NCBI GenBank assembly: GCA_027687465.1
Contig: JAQCQR010000003.1
Location: 88,332 to 152,331 of the forward strand
Direction: 5' to 3'
Source of the DNA: Coriobacteriaceae bacterium AF08-21
Lineage (GTDB): Bacteria; Actinomycetota; Coriobacteriia; Coriobacteriales; Coriobacteriaceae
DNA length: 64,000 nt
Shown here: piece after piece, positions 8,032 through 18,294 of the stretch
How the letters are laid out: each line of letters starts with the position of its first letter
Numbering within the stretch: the stretch's first letter is position 1
Translations under genes and position numbers: made by a program
Notes under the pieces: generated by a model
Seen by the model: the letters and a program-made list of their open reading frames with translations, nothing else
Told to the model about the DNA's origin: nothing
Databases searched by the model: none

Positions 8032-9246
8032 ATGAGCGTCACGCCGCCTCCCTGGACGGGTCCGGCGGTGGGCCTCATGGACCTCGATGCGTTTTTTGCG
8101 AGCGTGGAGATGCTCGATCATCCCGAATGGCGCGGAAAGCCACTCATCGTGGGCGGAGACGCCGATTCGCGTGGCGTCGTGTCCACGTGTTCGTATGAGG
8201 CGCGCCGCTTTGGCGTGCACTCTGCCATGGCCTCGGCCGAGGCGCGGCGCTTGTGCCCGCAAGCCATTTGGACGCACGGGCACTTTGATCGCTACCGCGA
8301 GGTGAGCGCGCAGGTCATGGCGATTCTTGCCGAGGAGACGCCGCGCGTTGAGCGCGTATCCATCGACGAAGCCTTTATCGATATCACACCGGGTCGCTTT
8401 GCGCCCGAGGACCCACTGCTGGTTGCACGGCGTATAAGCGACCGTGTGGCAGCGCTGGGAGTGACGTGCTCCATTGGCGTGGGCTGCAACAAGACGGTCG
8501 CAAAGATCGCAAGCGAGCGTGACAAGCCGTTTGGATTGACGATTGTGCGCCCCGGAACCGAGCAGCGCTTTTTGGCCGCGCTGCCGGTATCTGCCATGAG
8601 CGGCATCGGGCGCTCGGCCGAGGAGCGACTGCGCCGTATGCGCATCTACACGCTCGGCGAGCTGTCACGCGCGCCGGAATCCACCTTGGCCTCTATTTTT
8701 GGCGTCAACGGCGAACGTATGCGTCAGCGTGCGCTGGGACTTGAAATCTCCGAAGTCACGAGTCTCGATGAAGAGCGCAAGATCAAGTCGGTCAGCAATG
8801 AACGCACCTTTGCGAAAGATTTGACTGAGCGCGGGGACATCGAAGCGGCGATTGCGCTGCTGGGTGAGTCGGTTGGACGCCGCCTGCGCCGTCAGGGACT
8901 GACGGGCGGCACGGTAACGCTCAAGCTCAAGTATTCGTATGGCAGCGGGCGTACGGCACAGCGCCGGCTGCCTCATCCGACCGACGATGAGAACATCTTC
9001 GTGGCGGTTGCACTCGAACTGCTCGACAACATCTGGCAGGAAGGCATGCATGTTCGCTTAGCGGGCATCGGCATGAGCGACTTCGACCACCAAGGCGGCA
9101 TCCAGACCGACCTGTTCTGCGAAGTCGACGACCGCGGAGCCCAATCAAGCGACCGTCGCGACCTCTCGGTCGCTATCGACGCCGTCCGAGACAAGTTCGG
9201 CGACACCGCCCTATCCTTCGGCCGCCAATCCCGCTTCAGCGATTAA
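8032..9246 (+). CDS. dinB: DNA polymerase IV (Y family)
   Basis: Error-prone translesion polymerase. The 404-residue product has the catalytic motifs GLMDLDAFFASVE (first acidic site), SIDEAFIDI (second acidic site) and the helix-hairpin-helix region SIGVGCNKTVAKIAS, and a full little-finger domain. The ATG at 8032 is preferred because GAGG lies five bases upstream; an in-frame ATG at 7993 adds 13 residues without a ribosome site and sits on the likely transcription start. It is the only plus-strand gene in the first 29 kb. The C-terminus lacks a clear beta-clamp motif by eye. Confidence 0.95.
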   Translation: MSVTPPPWTGPAVGLMDLDAFFASVEMLDHPEWRGKPLIVGGDADSRGVVSTCSYEARRFGVHSAMASAEARRLCPQAIWTHGHFDRYREVSAQVMAILAEETPRVERVSIDEAFIDITPGRFAPEDPLLVARRISDRVAALGVTCSIGVGCNKTVAKIASERDKPFGLTIVRPGTEQRFLAALPVSAMSGIGRSAEERLRRMRIYTLGELSRAPESTLASIFGVNGERMRQRALGLEISEVTSLDEERKIKSVSNERTFAKDLTERGDIEAAIALLGESVGRRLRRQGLTGGTVTLKLKYSYGSGRTAQRRLPHPTDDENIFVAVALELLDNIWQEGMHVRLAGIGMSDFDHQGGIQTDLFCEVDDRGAQSSDRRDLSVAIDAVRDKFGDTALSFGRQSRFSD

Positions 9247-9257
9247 CCGCCTTTGAG

Positions 9258-9301
9258 CAAAAAGAAAGCCGGGCAGGTACAGAAAACCGCAACTGCCCGG
9301 C
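9258..9301 (-). terminator. Rho-independent terminator of the rsfS operon
   Basis: GCCGGGCAG (9268-9276) pairs perfectly with CTGCCCGGC (9293-9301). Read on the minus strand the stem is followed by TTTCTTTTTG, so it ends the rplU-to-rsfS transcripts. It lies in the convergent gap with dinB. Confidence 0.85.
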
Positions 9302-9344
9302 AAAATGCGCGAGGCTAACTAAAAGCCCCGTATCAAATGAGCCA

Positions 9345-9800
9345 CTAGAGGAGGTCGAGGGGGAGCTGGGGGGCGTCACCCCAGAGCTTTTCTAGGCGGT
9401 AGAAGTCGCGGGCTTCGGGAGTGAAGACGTGGACGACAACCGAGCCGTAGTCCATGAGCATCCAGGTCTTCTGCTCGCGGCCCTCGATGGAGAACGGATG
9501 CTCGCCGCAAGCCTCGGCGACCTTCTCCTCGATCTCGTCGACGATCGAATCGACCTGGCGGTTGTTGGTACCGGTGGCAAGCACAAAGTAGTCGCACACG
9601 TCGGAAAGCTCGGTCAGGTCGAGCACCTGCACGTCCTCGCCCTTCTTGTCGTAGGCGGCCTGCGCGGCGGCGCGGGCGACATCCTCGGCGGCGACACCGC
9701 TCGCGGACAGCGAGGCGGCGGTGCGGTCGGACGTGGCAACGAAACTCTTGTGCTCCACACCTTCAAGAATCTGCTCGTCAGTCATGGTCTCGTCGGCCAT
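9345..9800 (-). CDS. rsfS: Ribosomal silencing factor RsfS
   Basis: Binds L14 on the 50S subunit and blocks subunit joining when nutrients are scarce. The 151-residue product contains DVCDYFVLATGTNNRQVDS and WMLMDYGSVVVHVFTPEARD, the DUF143 core. About 40 residues precede the core and are not family-conserved. The ATG at 9800 has AAAGAGG six bases upstream; an upstream in-frame start at 9821 lacks one. Last gene before the terminator, downstream of yqeK, the usual order. Confidence 0.94.
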   Translation of the reverse strand: MADETMTDEQILEGVEHKSFVATSDRTAASLSASGVAAEDVARAAAQAAYDKKGEDVQVLDLTELSDVCDYFVLATGTNNRQVDSIVDEIEEKVAEACGEHPFSIEGREQKTWMLMDYGSVVVHVFTPEARDFYRLEKLWGDAPQLPLDLL

Positions 9801-9828
9801 GGAATACCTCTTTCTAGACACACCCGAG

Positions 9829-10449
9829 CTAGCGCAGCTGGGCGTAATGGTTGTAAATCGTAATAGCCGTGGGATAAAGATAGCGCCCGGACTGGATCAC
9901 ATAGACCAGACCCTGCGCAAAACAGGAGAAGAACAACTCGTCAAGCGTCGACTCCCCCACCATCTTGCGCAGCGCATGGGCATAGTCGCCGTGACGGTTG
10001 GGCTCGATGGCATCTGCCACAAAGACCACCATATCGAGCGGCGTCATGTCGCAGGCACCCACGGTGTGACGGTCGACAGCCTGGAAAACGGCCGGCGACA
10101 GCTCGGGAAAAAGCTGCGGAAGCTCATAGGCGGCAACAGGGCCATGCAAAAGCGGCGTCGCGGCGGAAGGAGAGCCGACAACCTTGATGCCATAGTGAAG
10201 CGCGCGGGCCACGAGCTCATCATCGGAAAGCACCTTGTCCCAGTCGTGAATTAAGCCGGCGGCAGCGGCATCAAAGCGGTCAACGCCGTAGACCTCGGCC
10301 AGATGAAGTGCGGTCTCGGCAACACCCAGCGAATGCACATAGCGCTTGCGCTTATCTTTCATGCGAACATCGAGCAGCTCTTGAATGCGCTTGAGCAGCG
10401 CGCGCTCATCGCCCTCAAACTGATCCTCTACCGACAACGTAGCCCCCAT
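9829..10449 (-). CDS. yqeK: HD-domain nucleotide hydrolase YqeK
   Basis: YqeK-family HD proteins hydrolyse diadenosine tetraphosphate symmetrically. The 206-residue protein has the metal-binding HD motif in AAGLIHDWDKV and the preceding conserved stretch KRYVHSLGVAETALHLAEVYG. The ATG at 10449 overlaps the nadD stop (TGATG); a GTG one codon earlier is possible. It lies between nadD and rsfS, the standard neighbourhood, which links NAD synthesis, nucleotide alarm signals and ribosome silencing. Confidence 0.93.
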   Translation of the reverse strand: MGATLSVEDQFEGDERALLKRIQELLDVRMKDKRKRYVHSLGVAETALHLAEVYGVDRFDAAAAGLIHDWDKVLSDDELVARALHYGIKVVGSPSAATPLLHGPVAAYELPQLFPELSPAVFQAVDRHTVGACDMTPLDMVVFVADAIEPNRHGDYAHALRKMVGESTLDELFFSCFAQGLVYVIQSGRYLYPTAITIYNHYAQLR

Positions 10450-11126
10450 CACTCAAAATCTTCTTGACCCAGATCGACATACAAACTGCGCTTGCGAATG
10501 TAGCCGAGCACAGACTCGCTCGTAAGATAGCGCACGCTCATGCCGCGGGCAACTCGCTTACGAATGTTCGTCGAGCTGATCGCCAGCGCCGGAATCTGAA
10601 TATAGCGCACGTCGAACGGCAGCCCCGACTCTTTGATTCGGGCACGCGCCGTATCGATATCAAAGCCCGGTCGCGTCGCCGCAATAAAGGTAGCAAGCTC
10701 AGCAATTCGTTCGGCATCATGCCAGGTCACAATATCGATAATCGCATCGGCGCCCGTAATAAAGTAGAGCTTTACCTGCGGCGGGTAAAAGTCGCGAAGG
10801 GCATGAAGCGTATCGGCCGTATAGGTTACGCCCGGACGGTCAATCTCGAACCGGCTCGCCAAAAAGGCCGGGTTCGCGGCGGTGGCGAGGACCGTCATGG
10901 CATAACGGTCCTCGGCAGGCGTCACCGGCTTGTCAAGCTTAAAGGCGGGAGAGCCCGCCGGCATAAAGAGCACAGCGTCCAAGTCGAGCGACTCGCGCGC
11001 CTGCTCGGCAGTCACCAGGTGCCCGTAATGAATCGGGTCGAATGTGCCGCCCATAATGCCAAGCCGAAACTCTTTGCCCTCTTTTATGGGCAGCTCGGGC
11101 AAACCGATTCCACCGCGCAGCGACAT
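10449..11126 (-). CDS. nadD: Nicotinate-nucleotide adenylyltransferase
   Basis: Converts nicotinate mononucleotide and ATP to deamido-NAD in NAD biosynthesis. The 225-residue product has the nucleotidyltransferase signature LGIMGGTFDPIHYGHL and the C-terminal SSTNIRKRV motif. About 20 residues precede the core. The ATG at 11126 has GGAGGGCGAG upstream, overlapping the obgE end. It sits between obgE and yqeK. Confidence 0.95.
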   Translation of the reverse strand: MSLRGGIGLPELPIKEGKEFRLGIMGGTFDPIHYGHLVTAEQARESLDLDAVLFMPAGSPAFKLDKPVTPAEDRYAMTVLATAANPAFLASRFEIDRPGVTYTADTLHALRDFYPPQVKLYFITGADAIIDIVTWHDAERIAELATFIAATRPGFDIDTARARIKESGLPFDVRYIQIPALAISSTNIRKRVARGMSVRYLTSESVLGYIRKRSLYVDLGQEDFE

Positions 11127-11129
11127 GGC

Positions 11130-12608
<1,479 letters not shown>

Positions 12609-12612
12609 CTAC

Positions 12613-12655
12613 AAAAAGAGGGAGACCCTTGAATCCTAAAACTCAAGTGCCTCCC
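12613..12655 (-). terminator. Hairpin with T run between rpmA and obgE
   Basis: A stem of about 13 base pairs with one mismatch (12620-12632 with 12643-12655) is followed on the minus strand by TCTTTTT. It probably lets only part of the rplU-rpmA transcription continue into obgE, since ribosomal proteins are needed in larger amounts. Confidence 0.75.
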
Positions 12656-12680
12656 ACATATGTGCTCTATGAAGGGTAAA

Positions 12681-12938
12681 TTACGCGTTCGCGAGCGGGC
12701 GTACGCTGACCCTGTGCTTGATACCCTTGTGGAACTCAACGGTACCGTCGACCAGCGCGAACAGCGTGTCGTCCTTGCCACGGCCAACGTTCTCACCCGG
12801 GTGGATGTGCGTGCCGTGCTGACGGACGAGAATCGTGCCCGTGGTTACCGTCTGGCCGGCATAGCGCTTCGTGCCAAGGCGCTGACCGCGGGAGTCACGG
12901 CCATTACGGGAGGAACCGAGTCCTTTTTTGTGTGCCAT
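12681..12938 (-). CDS. rpmA: 50S ribosomal protein L27
   Basis: Large-subunit protein whose N-terminus reaches the peptidyl transferase centre. The 85-residue product begins [16 protein letters not shown] and continues with [18 protein letters not shown], diagnostic for L27. It lacks the cleavable N-terminal extension found in many Firmicutes. It lies between rplU and obgE, the conserved order. Confidence 0.98.
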   Translation of the reverse strand: MAHKKGLGSSRNGRDSRGQRLGTKRYAGQTVTTGTILVRQHGTHIHPGENVGRGKDDTLFALVDGTVEFHKGIKHRVSVRPLANA

Positions 12939-12971
12939 TGTGTATACCTACTCTTTCGTTACGAGTGTAAT

Positions 12972-13346
12972 CTACTCGGCGACGGGAGCCTCGGCAACAG
13001 CCTCGGCCTCTGCCTTGACAGCCTTCTTGGCGCGGGACGTAGCCTGGACCTTCACGATCTTCAGCTTGGTGAGCTGCTGACGGTGACCCTTCAGACGACG
13101 ATAGCGCTTACGCTTGTGGAACTTGAAGACCAGCTGCTTCTCGCCCTTGAACTGCTCAACGATCTGAGCGGTAACCTTGGCCTTGGCCAGCTTGTCGGGA
13201 TCGGTGACGATCTTCTTACCATCGTTGAGGAAGATGACCGGCAGGGTGACCTTGTCGCCCTCATTGCCCTCGATCTTCTCGACGGTGATGACATCGTCGG
13301 TGGCGACCTTGTACTGCTTGCCGCCCGTGTTAACGATTGCGTACAT
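12972..13346 (-). CDS. rplU: 50S ribosomal protein L21
   Basis: Large-subunit ribosomal protein. From the ATG at 13346 the 124-residue product begins MYAIVNTGGKQYKVATDDVI and contains KFHKRKRYRRLKGHRQ, diagnostic for L21. A frame opening at 13367 would add seven non-homologous residues. The C-terminus carries an Ala/Glu/Val tail past the normal end. First gene of rplU-rpmA-obgE-nadD-yqeK-rsfS. Confidence 0.97.
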   Translation of the reverse strand: MYAIVNTGGKQYKVATDDVITVEKIEGNEGDKVTLPVIFLNDGKKIVTDPDKLAKAKVTAQIVEQFKGEKQLVFKFHKRKRYRRLKGHRQQLTKLKIVKVQATSRAKKAVKAEAEAVAEAPVAE

Positions 13347-13413
13347 GTTTACTTGCCCTTCATGCATCAGTTAGTGCAACAGCCGAATATAGTAGCAGGC
13401 GAAAATACCCCCG

Positions 13414-14226
13414 TCAACGAGTATGTGGAGCAAATCCACAAGTTCGCACAGGTATGGGGCTGACGAGTCGGCCCTCGTCGTCCTCGCATGCTTGATTCTG
13501 ACGCTCGACATCGTAGGAGCAGATGGTCACGAGGTCTTGCATACCGGTGGAAACAATAGGTGCATCCACGCCCGGGGTCAAGCCCTGCAACAAAACATCA
13601 GCAGCGGAAAGCAAAATTTCCGGACGCATGGAGCCCTCGTTGTCGGCATGGGTGTCGAGCATGAGCACCAAATGGTCCGGGCGCTCCCCCGCCGTGAGCT
13701 CATAGCCCACGAGCGTGTGATCCAAATCCAAGCGCTTGCTCTTTTTGCCGCGCGCGTAGTCGATGCTATGGTCCGCGCGCAGCGTGTCAATCGCACGACG
13801 CACCTCGTCGGCGCTTACGGGCGCCTCGGGATCCAAGTGCAGGTCGATGCGATACGACAGACGCGTGAGTTGCGCCGTCAACGCCGGCGTGCGCACGTCG
13901 ATGTACGCCGCCTCGATGGGCGCCAGATCGGCCGGAGACGCCGCAGCTAGGCGCCCAAACGCCTCGTCGAGCGCCACGAACTCGGTCATAAACAGGTCAT
14001 ACCACTCGCAGATCGACGACGTACCCACCGGTAGCGCCGAAGAGAAGCCCACTCGCATGTGCGGAGAGAAGCCCTGCGTGACGGCATAGGGAAGTCCCGC
14101 ACGGCGCACGATGCGCTCAATGGTATGGATTACTTCGAGATGGCCCAGGTACTTAAGGCGATCGCGCTTGCCATAGCGAACACGAAGTCTAAAGAGCGTG
14201 GGGTTGTCGGTCAGGCGCTCACTCAT
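13414..14226 (-). CDS. DUF2344 (TIGR03936) radical-SAM-associated protein
   Basis: A 270-residue protein of the family usually found beside, or fused to, a B12-binding-like radical SAM protein. The core is visible in LFRLRVRYGKRDRLKYLGHLE and AVTQGFSPHMRVGFSSALPVG. Molecular function is unknown; the location suggests a role in RNA or ribosome modification, which is inference only. Its ATG overlaps the TGA of the upstream radical SAM gene (ATGA), so the two are translationally coupled and probably act together. Confidence 0.9.
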   Translation of the reverse strand: MSERLTDNPTLFRLRVRYGKRDRLKYLGHLEVIHTIERIVRRAGLPYAVTQGFSPHMRVGFSSALPVGTSSICEWYDLFMTEFVALDEAFGRLAAASPADLAPIEAAYIDVRTPALTAQLTRLSYRIDLHLDPEAPVSADEVRRAIDTLRADHSIDYARGKKSKRLDLDHTLVGYELTAGERPDHLVLMLDTHADNEGSMRPEILLSAADVLLQGLTPGVDAPIVSTGMQDLVTICSYDVERQNQACEDDEGRLVSPIPVRTCGFAPHTR

Positions 14227-16100
14227 GCGCGATCACCCATCAATACATTCTTGGCGTGGAGCGTGGGGCAGATTCCGCAGCCGGTGCACGACGTGCGGGT
14301 GCAGTCGGGAGTCGTGACACCCTCGAGCGAGCGACGGTACTCGCGCTCGAGGAAGCCGCGCGTGCAGCCGGGGCTCACATGCTCCCACGGCAGACGCCAG
14401 TCCAACTCGTAGGGCAGGTGCACGAGCTCATTGAGGTCGATGCCGTTTTTGGCAGCAGCCTCCTTCCAGTTATCGAGCGAGAAATGCTCTACCCAGGCGT
14501 CAAAGCGAGACCCCGAGCGCCAAGCATCGATGATGACGGGCGTCATGTCACGACCGGCGCGGGAGAGCGCGGCCTCGATGAGCGAGGTCTCGGCATCGTG
14601 GTAATGCACGCGGACGGCACGGTTGCGAACGCTCGTGATGAGCAGCTTCTGGCGACGCTTGACGTCGTCGTAGTCGAGCTGCGGGCACCACTGGAACGGC
14701 GTGGCAGCCTTGGGGATAAAGACCGAAACCGAGATGGACACCGAGATCGAGCCGCGACGAGCCTTGGGCACCACGGAACGACCGAGCTCCAGCACGTGAT
14801 CGGCCAGATTGGCGATGGCCACGATGTCCTCGTCGCGCTCGCCGGGAAGGCCCATCATAAAGTAGAGCTTCATGCGGTTCCAGCCGGCCTCGAAGGCCGC
14901 CTTGGCCGCACGGTCCAGGTCCCCCTCGGTCACGTTCTTGTTAATGATGTCGCGCATGCGCTGGCTGCCGGCCTCGGGCGCGAACGTCAGGCCGCCCTTC
15001 TTTTCGCCGGCGACCGACTCGGCCATATCCACGCCAAACGAATCCAGGCGCTGCGACGGAATAGACACGCGAATACCCGTATCCTCCAGGCGACGGTTGA
15101 GCCTGCCGAGCACGTCACGAATGCAGGAGTGGTCGGTCGTGGAGAGCGAGGTCAGCGACACCTCGTCATAGCCGGTCTTTTCCAGACCCTGAATCACCGA
15201 CGAGACGATCTGGTCGGCCGAGCGCTCGCGCACCGGGCGATACGTCATGCCGGCCTGGCAAAAACGACAGCCGCGGGCGCAGCCGCGCAGAATCTCGATA
15301 GACAGGCGATCGTGAACCAGCTGCGCATAGGGCACGCACGACTGCGACAGCGGATTCGTGGCGCCGAAATCCTCGACGACGCGTTTGTAGACCACGGTCG
15401 GCGCATCCTTGCCCTCGCGCGGCACGGTGTAGCCATGCGGCGAGCAGGGCTCGTCGTGACGAACCTCATAGAGCGACGGCACGTAGTTGCCGGCAATGGA
15501 TGCAAGCTGCTCAACAATCTGCGCGCGCGGAACTCCTTCGTCGCGCAGGCGGCGATGCAGCTGGCAGGTCTCGAGCAGCGATTCCTCGCCCTCGCCGATG
15601 AGGATGGCATCGAAGAAGGCCGCGTACGGCTCGGGGTTGTACACCGAGGGGCCGCCGGCGATGATGATGGGGTCGTCTTCACCTCGGTCGGCCGCTAACA
15701 GCGGAATGCCAGCGAGGTCGAGTGCCTCGAGGAAGTTCGTCACCGCCATCTCGTGCGGCACATGCAGGCCGACGATATCAAACGAAGCGACCGGCGCTGC
15801 ACCCTCGAGCGAGAGCAGCGGAATGCCTGCCTCGCGCATAGCGTCACCCATATCGGGCCACGGCACATAGCCACGCTCGCAGGAGATGCCCTCGGCCTGG
15901 TTAAGGATGTTGTAGAGGATGGCGATACCCTGGTTGGGCAGACCAACCTCGTACACATCCGGGTAGATCAGGCAGCAACGGTAGTCGGCATCGGCCTTGG
16001 AAAGCGTGCCCCACTCGTGATCGATATAGCGACTCGGCTTCTCGACCTTGGCGAGCAGCGGCTCAATTAAATGAAAGCAGTCTTGATACGGAACGCGCAA
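14223..16100 (-). CDS. TIGR03960 family B12-binding-like radical SAM protein
   Basis: A 625-residue radical SAM enzyme of unknown substrate. An N-terminal cobalamin-binding-like region (CLIYPDVYEVGLPNQGIAIL) precedes the iron-sulfur motif CARGCRFC, with cysteines at 274, 278 and 281. C-terminal cysteines in CTRTSCTGCGICP could hold a second cluster. The TTG at 16100 is preferred: AGGGG lies seven bases upstream, and a longer frame would overlap the upstream gene. It is paired with the DUF2344 gene, the family's normal partner. Confidence 0.92.
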   Translation of the reverse strand: MRVPYQDCFHLIEPLLAKVEKPSRYIDHEWGTLSKADADYRCCLIYPDVYEVGLPNQGIAILYNILNQAEGISCERGYVPWPDMGDAMREAGIPLLSLEGAAPVASFDIVGLHVPHEMAVTNFLEALDLAGIPLLAADRGEDDPIIIAGGPSVYNPEPYAAFFDAILIGEGEESLLETCQLHRRLRDEGVPRAQIVEQLASIAGNYVPSLYEVRHDEPCSPHGYTVPREGKDAPTVVYKRVVEDFGATNPLSQSCVPYAQLVHDRLSIEILRGCARGCRFCQAGMTYRPVRERSADQIVSSVIQGLEKTGYDEVSLTSLSTTDHSCIRDVLGRLNRRLEDTGIRVSIPSQRLDSFGVDMAESVAGEKKGGLTFAPEAGSQRMRDIINKNVTEGDLDRAAKAAFEAGWNRMKLYFMMGLPGERDEDIVAIANLADHVLELGRSVVPKARRGSISVSISVSVFIPKAATPFQWCPQLDYDDVKRRQKLLITSVRNRAVRVHYHDAETSLIEAALSRAGRDMTPVIIDAWRSGSRFDAWVEHFSLDNWKEAAAKNGIDLNELVHLPYELDWRLPWEHVSPGCTRGFLEREYRRSLEGVTTPDCTRTSCTGCGICPTLHAKNVLMGDRA

Positions 16101-16110
16101 CGGAAAACCC

Positions 16111-17040
16111 CTAAGCAGCGAGATCGGATGCGTCTTGGTAGGACGCCATAGGACGGGTAGCACCCGCGACCGTGGTCACCAGATCGCGAACGCGGGAGAA
16201 CGTGGCAGTGACCACCTCGTTGGCACGGCTGTAGTCGACATCGCGCTCGTAGAGCGAAACGAGCGCACGGCCCATGCCATAGGTGCCCGCGGCAGCAGTG
16301 AGCGCCTTGACGGCAAACCCAATATGCGGCGTCTGCTTGACGAGCGCGCGGGTGACCGCGCGGATCACAAGACCGCCGGCAAGCACGCCCGCGACCTCGT
16401 AGCCGCGCTCAGGCTTAATGCCGCGTCCAAAGACGGCAGCGAGCTCAAAGAGCATGCCCACCTGCGCCAGCGCCATAACGGGATAATCGGCGCCCGGCAA
16501 AAACACCAGCGCACCGGTCGCCATATTGGTGAGCGCGCACGAGGTGATGATACGATTAGCTACCGCGATGCGCATAAAGGCAAAATTCGCCGCAAAAGCC
16601 GTTTCCTTGTCGGTGCGATCGAGAATCCAGCGGGCAAGCGTCTCGAGCAGATACGTCTTATCGGTTGCCGCCACCACGCCGAGCATGGGCGTGGATTCCT
16701 CGATAAACGGCACCTCCACAGCTGACTCGGCAAGCACGCACACGGGCGCGCCGGCGATCACGAGCTCCTGCACGGCACTCTCCAAGCGGTCGGAACCGCA
16801 CGAGAGCACCAGTACCACATCGGTATCGGTCTTTGGAGCAATTCGCTCCTCCCCCAGACGCTCGACGCGCACAATGCCCGAGGTCGTCTGCGGCACAAAG
16901 GCGTCACGCACCGTCTCGGCCAGAAAGCGCGAGGCGGACGAATCCAAATAGACCGAGACGCGCACCGGCGTATCGGAATCCTTCTTAACGGACGCGCCCA
17001 TCTTAAAAGCGCGGGTCAGCTTATCTACGGGAATTTTCAT
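16111..17040 (-). CDS. DUF697-like membrane-associated protein
   Basis: A 309-residue protein. The C-terminal half (about residues 150-270) resembles DUF697, the hydrophobic domain attached to some Era-like GTPases: alternating hydrophobic stretches around LTNMATGALVFLPGADYPVM and LAQVGMLFELAAVFG. The N-terminal half has no P-loop, so the GTPase part is absent or replaced; it reads as an alpha/beta fold with a VVLVLSCGSDRLESAVQELV core. GGAGGGG precedes the ATG at 17040. It sits directly after rodA, which suggests a role at the envelope, but that is inference. Confidence 0.7.
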   Translation of the reverse strand: MKIPVDKLTRAFKMGASVKKDSDTPVRVSVYLDSSASRFLAETVRDAFVPQTTSGIVRVERLGEERIAPKTDTDVVLVLSCGSDRLESAVQELVIAGAPVCVLAESAVEVPFIEESTPMLGVVAATDKTYLLETLARWILDRTDKETAFAANFAFMRIAVANRIITSCALTNMATGALVFLPGADYPVMALAQVGMLFELAAVFGRGIKPERGYEVAGVLAGGLVIRAVTRALVKQTPHIGFAVKALTAAAGTYGMGRALVSLYERDVDYSRANEVVTATFSRVRDLVTTVAGATRPMASYQDASDLAA

Positions 17041-17058
17041 AGCAAACCCCTCCAGCGG

Positions 17059-18285
17059 TTACGCGGCGCCCGAACGATGCCGCCATATGGATTGTACGAT
17101 ACCCACCGTCAGCAGCTGAATCATCATCGAAGACGAACCGAAGCTAATAAACGGTAGCGGAATACCGGTAATCGGCATCATGCCAATGCACATGCCGATG
17201 TTTTCGAAGGTCTGGAACGCCCACATGCCAACGATGCCCACACACGATAGGCGCAAGAACAGCGACTCACACTTAAAGGCGACGCGAATCGTCGAAAAGA
17301 TCAGCAGCACGTAGAGGCATAGGAGCAAAAAGGAACCGCAAAAGCCAAAGGTCTCGGATAGGAAGGCGAAGACAAAGTCGGTGTGGAACTCAGGAAGAAA
17401 GCCGCCGGCCGACTGCGTCGCATGGCCCAAACCCTTACCAAAGAAGCCGCCCGAGCCAACGGCGATAAGCGACTGCTGCAGGTTGTAGGCATCGTCCGAA
17501 TCGGCATTATCGGGGTCGATAAAGACCGTCAGACGGTTCATCTGATACTGCTTGATGAGCACATCGTGGCCGAGCAACGAATCAAAGACCGAATCGAGCG
17601 CCAGGACGAGGGCCACCAGGCCCACGAGCAGGGCCAGGGTCGACAGCACCCATTCGCGACGTGCACCGCTCATACAGATGACGATAGCGCCAGAAACCAG
17701 TACGACCAGACCCGATCCCAGGTCGCCCATGGCAACGACGGCCAAAAACGGAATGGACAGCATGCCGCAGAGCTTGACGTAGTCGCGAACGGTATCGATG
17801 CGACCGTTATACTGCGAGCCAAGCGTAGCAATAAAGAAGATGGTGATGAGCTTGGCAAGCTCAACCGGCTGGAATGTCAAGCCGATACCGGGAATCTTGA
17901 TCCAGCCCGTCATGCCCAGACCGCCCGTATAGGACAGACCCGGAATCTTGGGCGAGAGGATCACGATCAGGTCGATGACGAGCAACGCCGTCGAGAAATT
18001 GGAAATACCGCGCAGATCGGTACGCCAGACCAGCACCGCCAGCACCGCTCCGATGCCAATTCCCAGCAGATGGCGTGAGAACGAGGCATCGGCCTTAAAC
18101 TGCGAAGCCGACCAGATGATGATGGCACCGTAGGCAACGAGCGCCACAGTAGCCACGAGCACGCCGATATGCACCTTTTGGCGAAACGTGCCGCGCGAGG
18201 CCGAAAGTTGCTTGTTGACGCGGTCCAGGCTGCTGCGAGAGCCGGTCTTGGTTGAACGGAACAGATCCGCCGGAGAAAAATCCAT
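17059..18285 (-). CDS. rodA: Rod-shape SEDS peptidoglycan polymerase RodA
   Basis: SEDS-family glycosyltransferase that polymerises lipid II during side-wall growth, working with PBP2. The 408-residue protein has about ten hydrophobic helices and the signature PITGIPLPFISFGSSSM near the C-terminus. RodA rather than FtsW is chosen because it directly follows mrdA in an mre cluster. The ATG at 18285 follows AGGAGG at five bases. About 50 soluble residues precede the first helix, more than usual. Confidence 0.94.
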   Translation of the reverse strand: MDFSPADLFRSTKTGSRSSLDRVNKQLSASRGTFRQKVHIGVLVATVALVAYGAIIIWSASQFKADASFSRHLLGIGIGAVLAVLVWRTDLRGISNFSTALLVIDLIVILSPKIPGLSYTGGLGMTGWIKIPGIGLTFQPVELAKLITIFFIATLGSQYNGRIDTVRDYVKLCGMLSIPFLAVVAMGDLGSGLVVLVSGAIVICMSGARREWVLSTLALLVGLVALVLALDSVFDSLLGHDVLIKQYQMNRLTVFIDPDNADSDDAYNLQQSLIAVGSGGFFGKGLGHATQSAGGFLPEFHTDFVFAFLSETFGFCGSFLLLCLYVLLIFSTIRVAFKCESLFLRLSCVGIVGMWAFQTFENIGMCIGMMPITGIPLPFISFGSSSMMIQLLTVGIVQSIWRHRSGAA

Positions 18286-18294
18286 CGCAACCTC

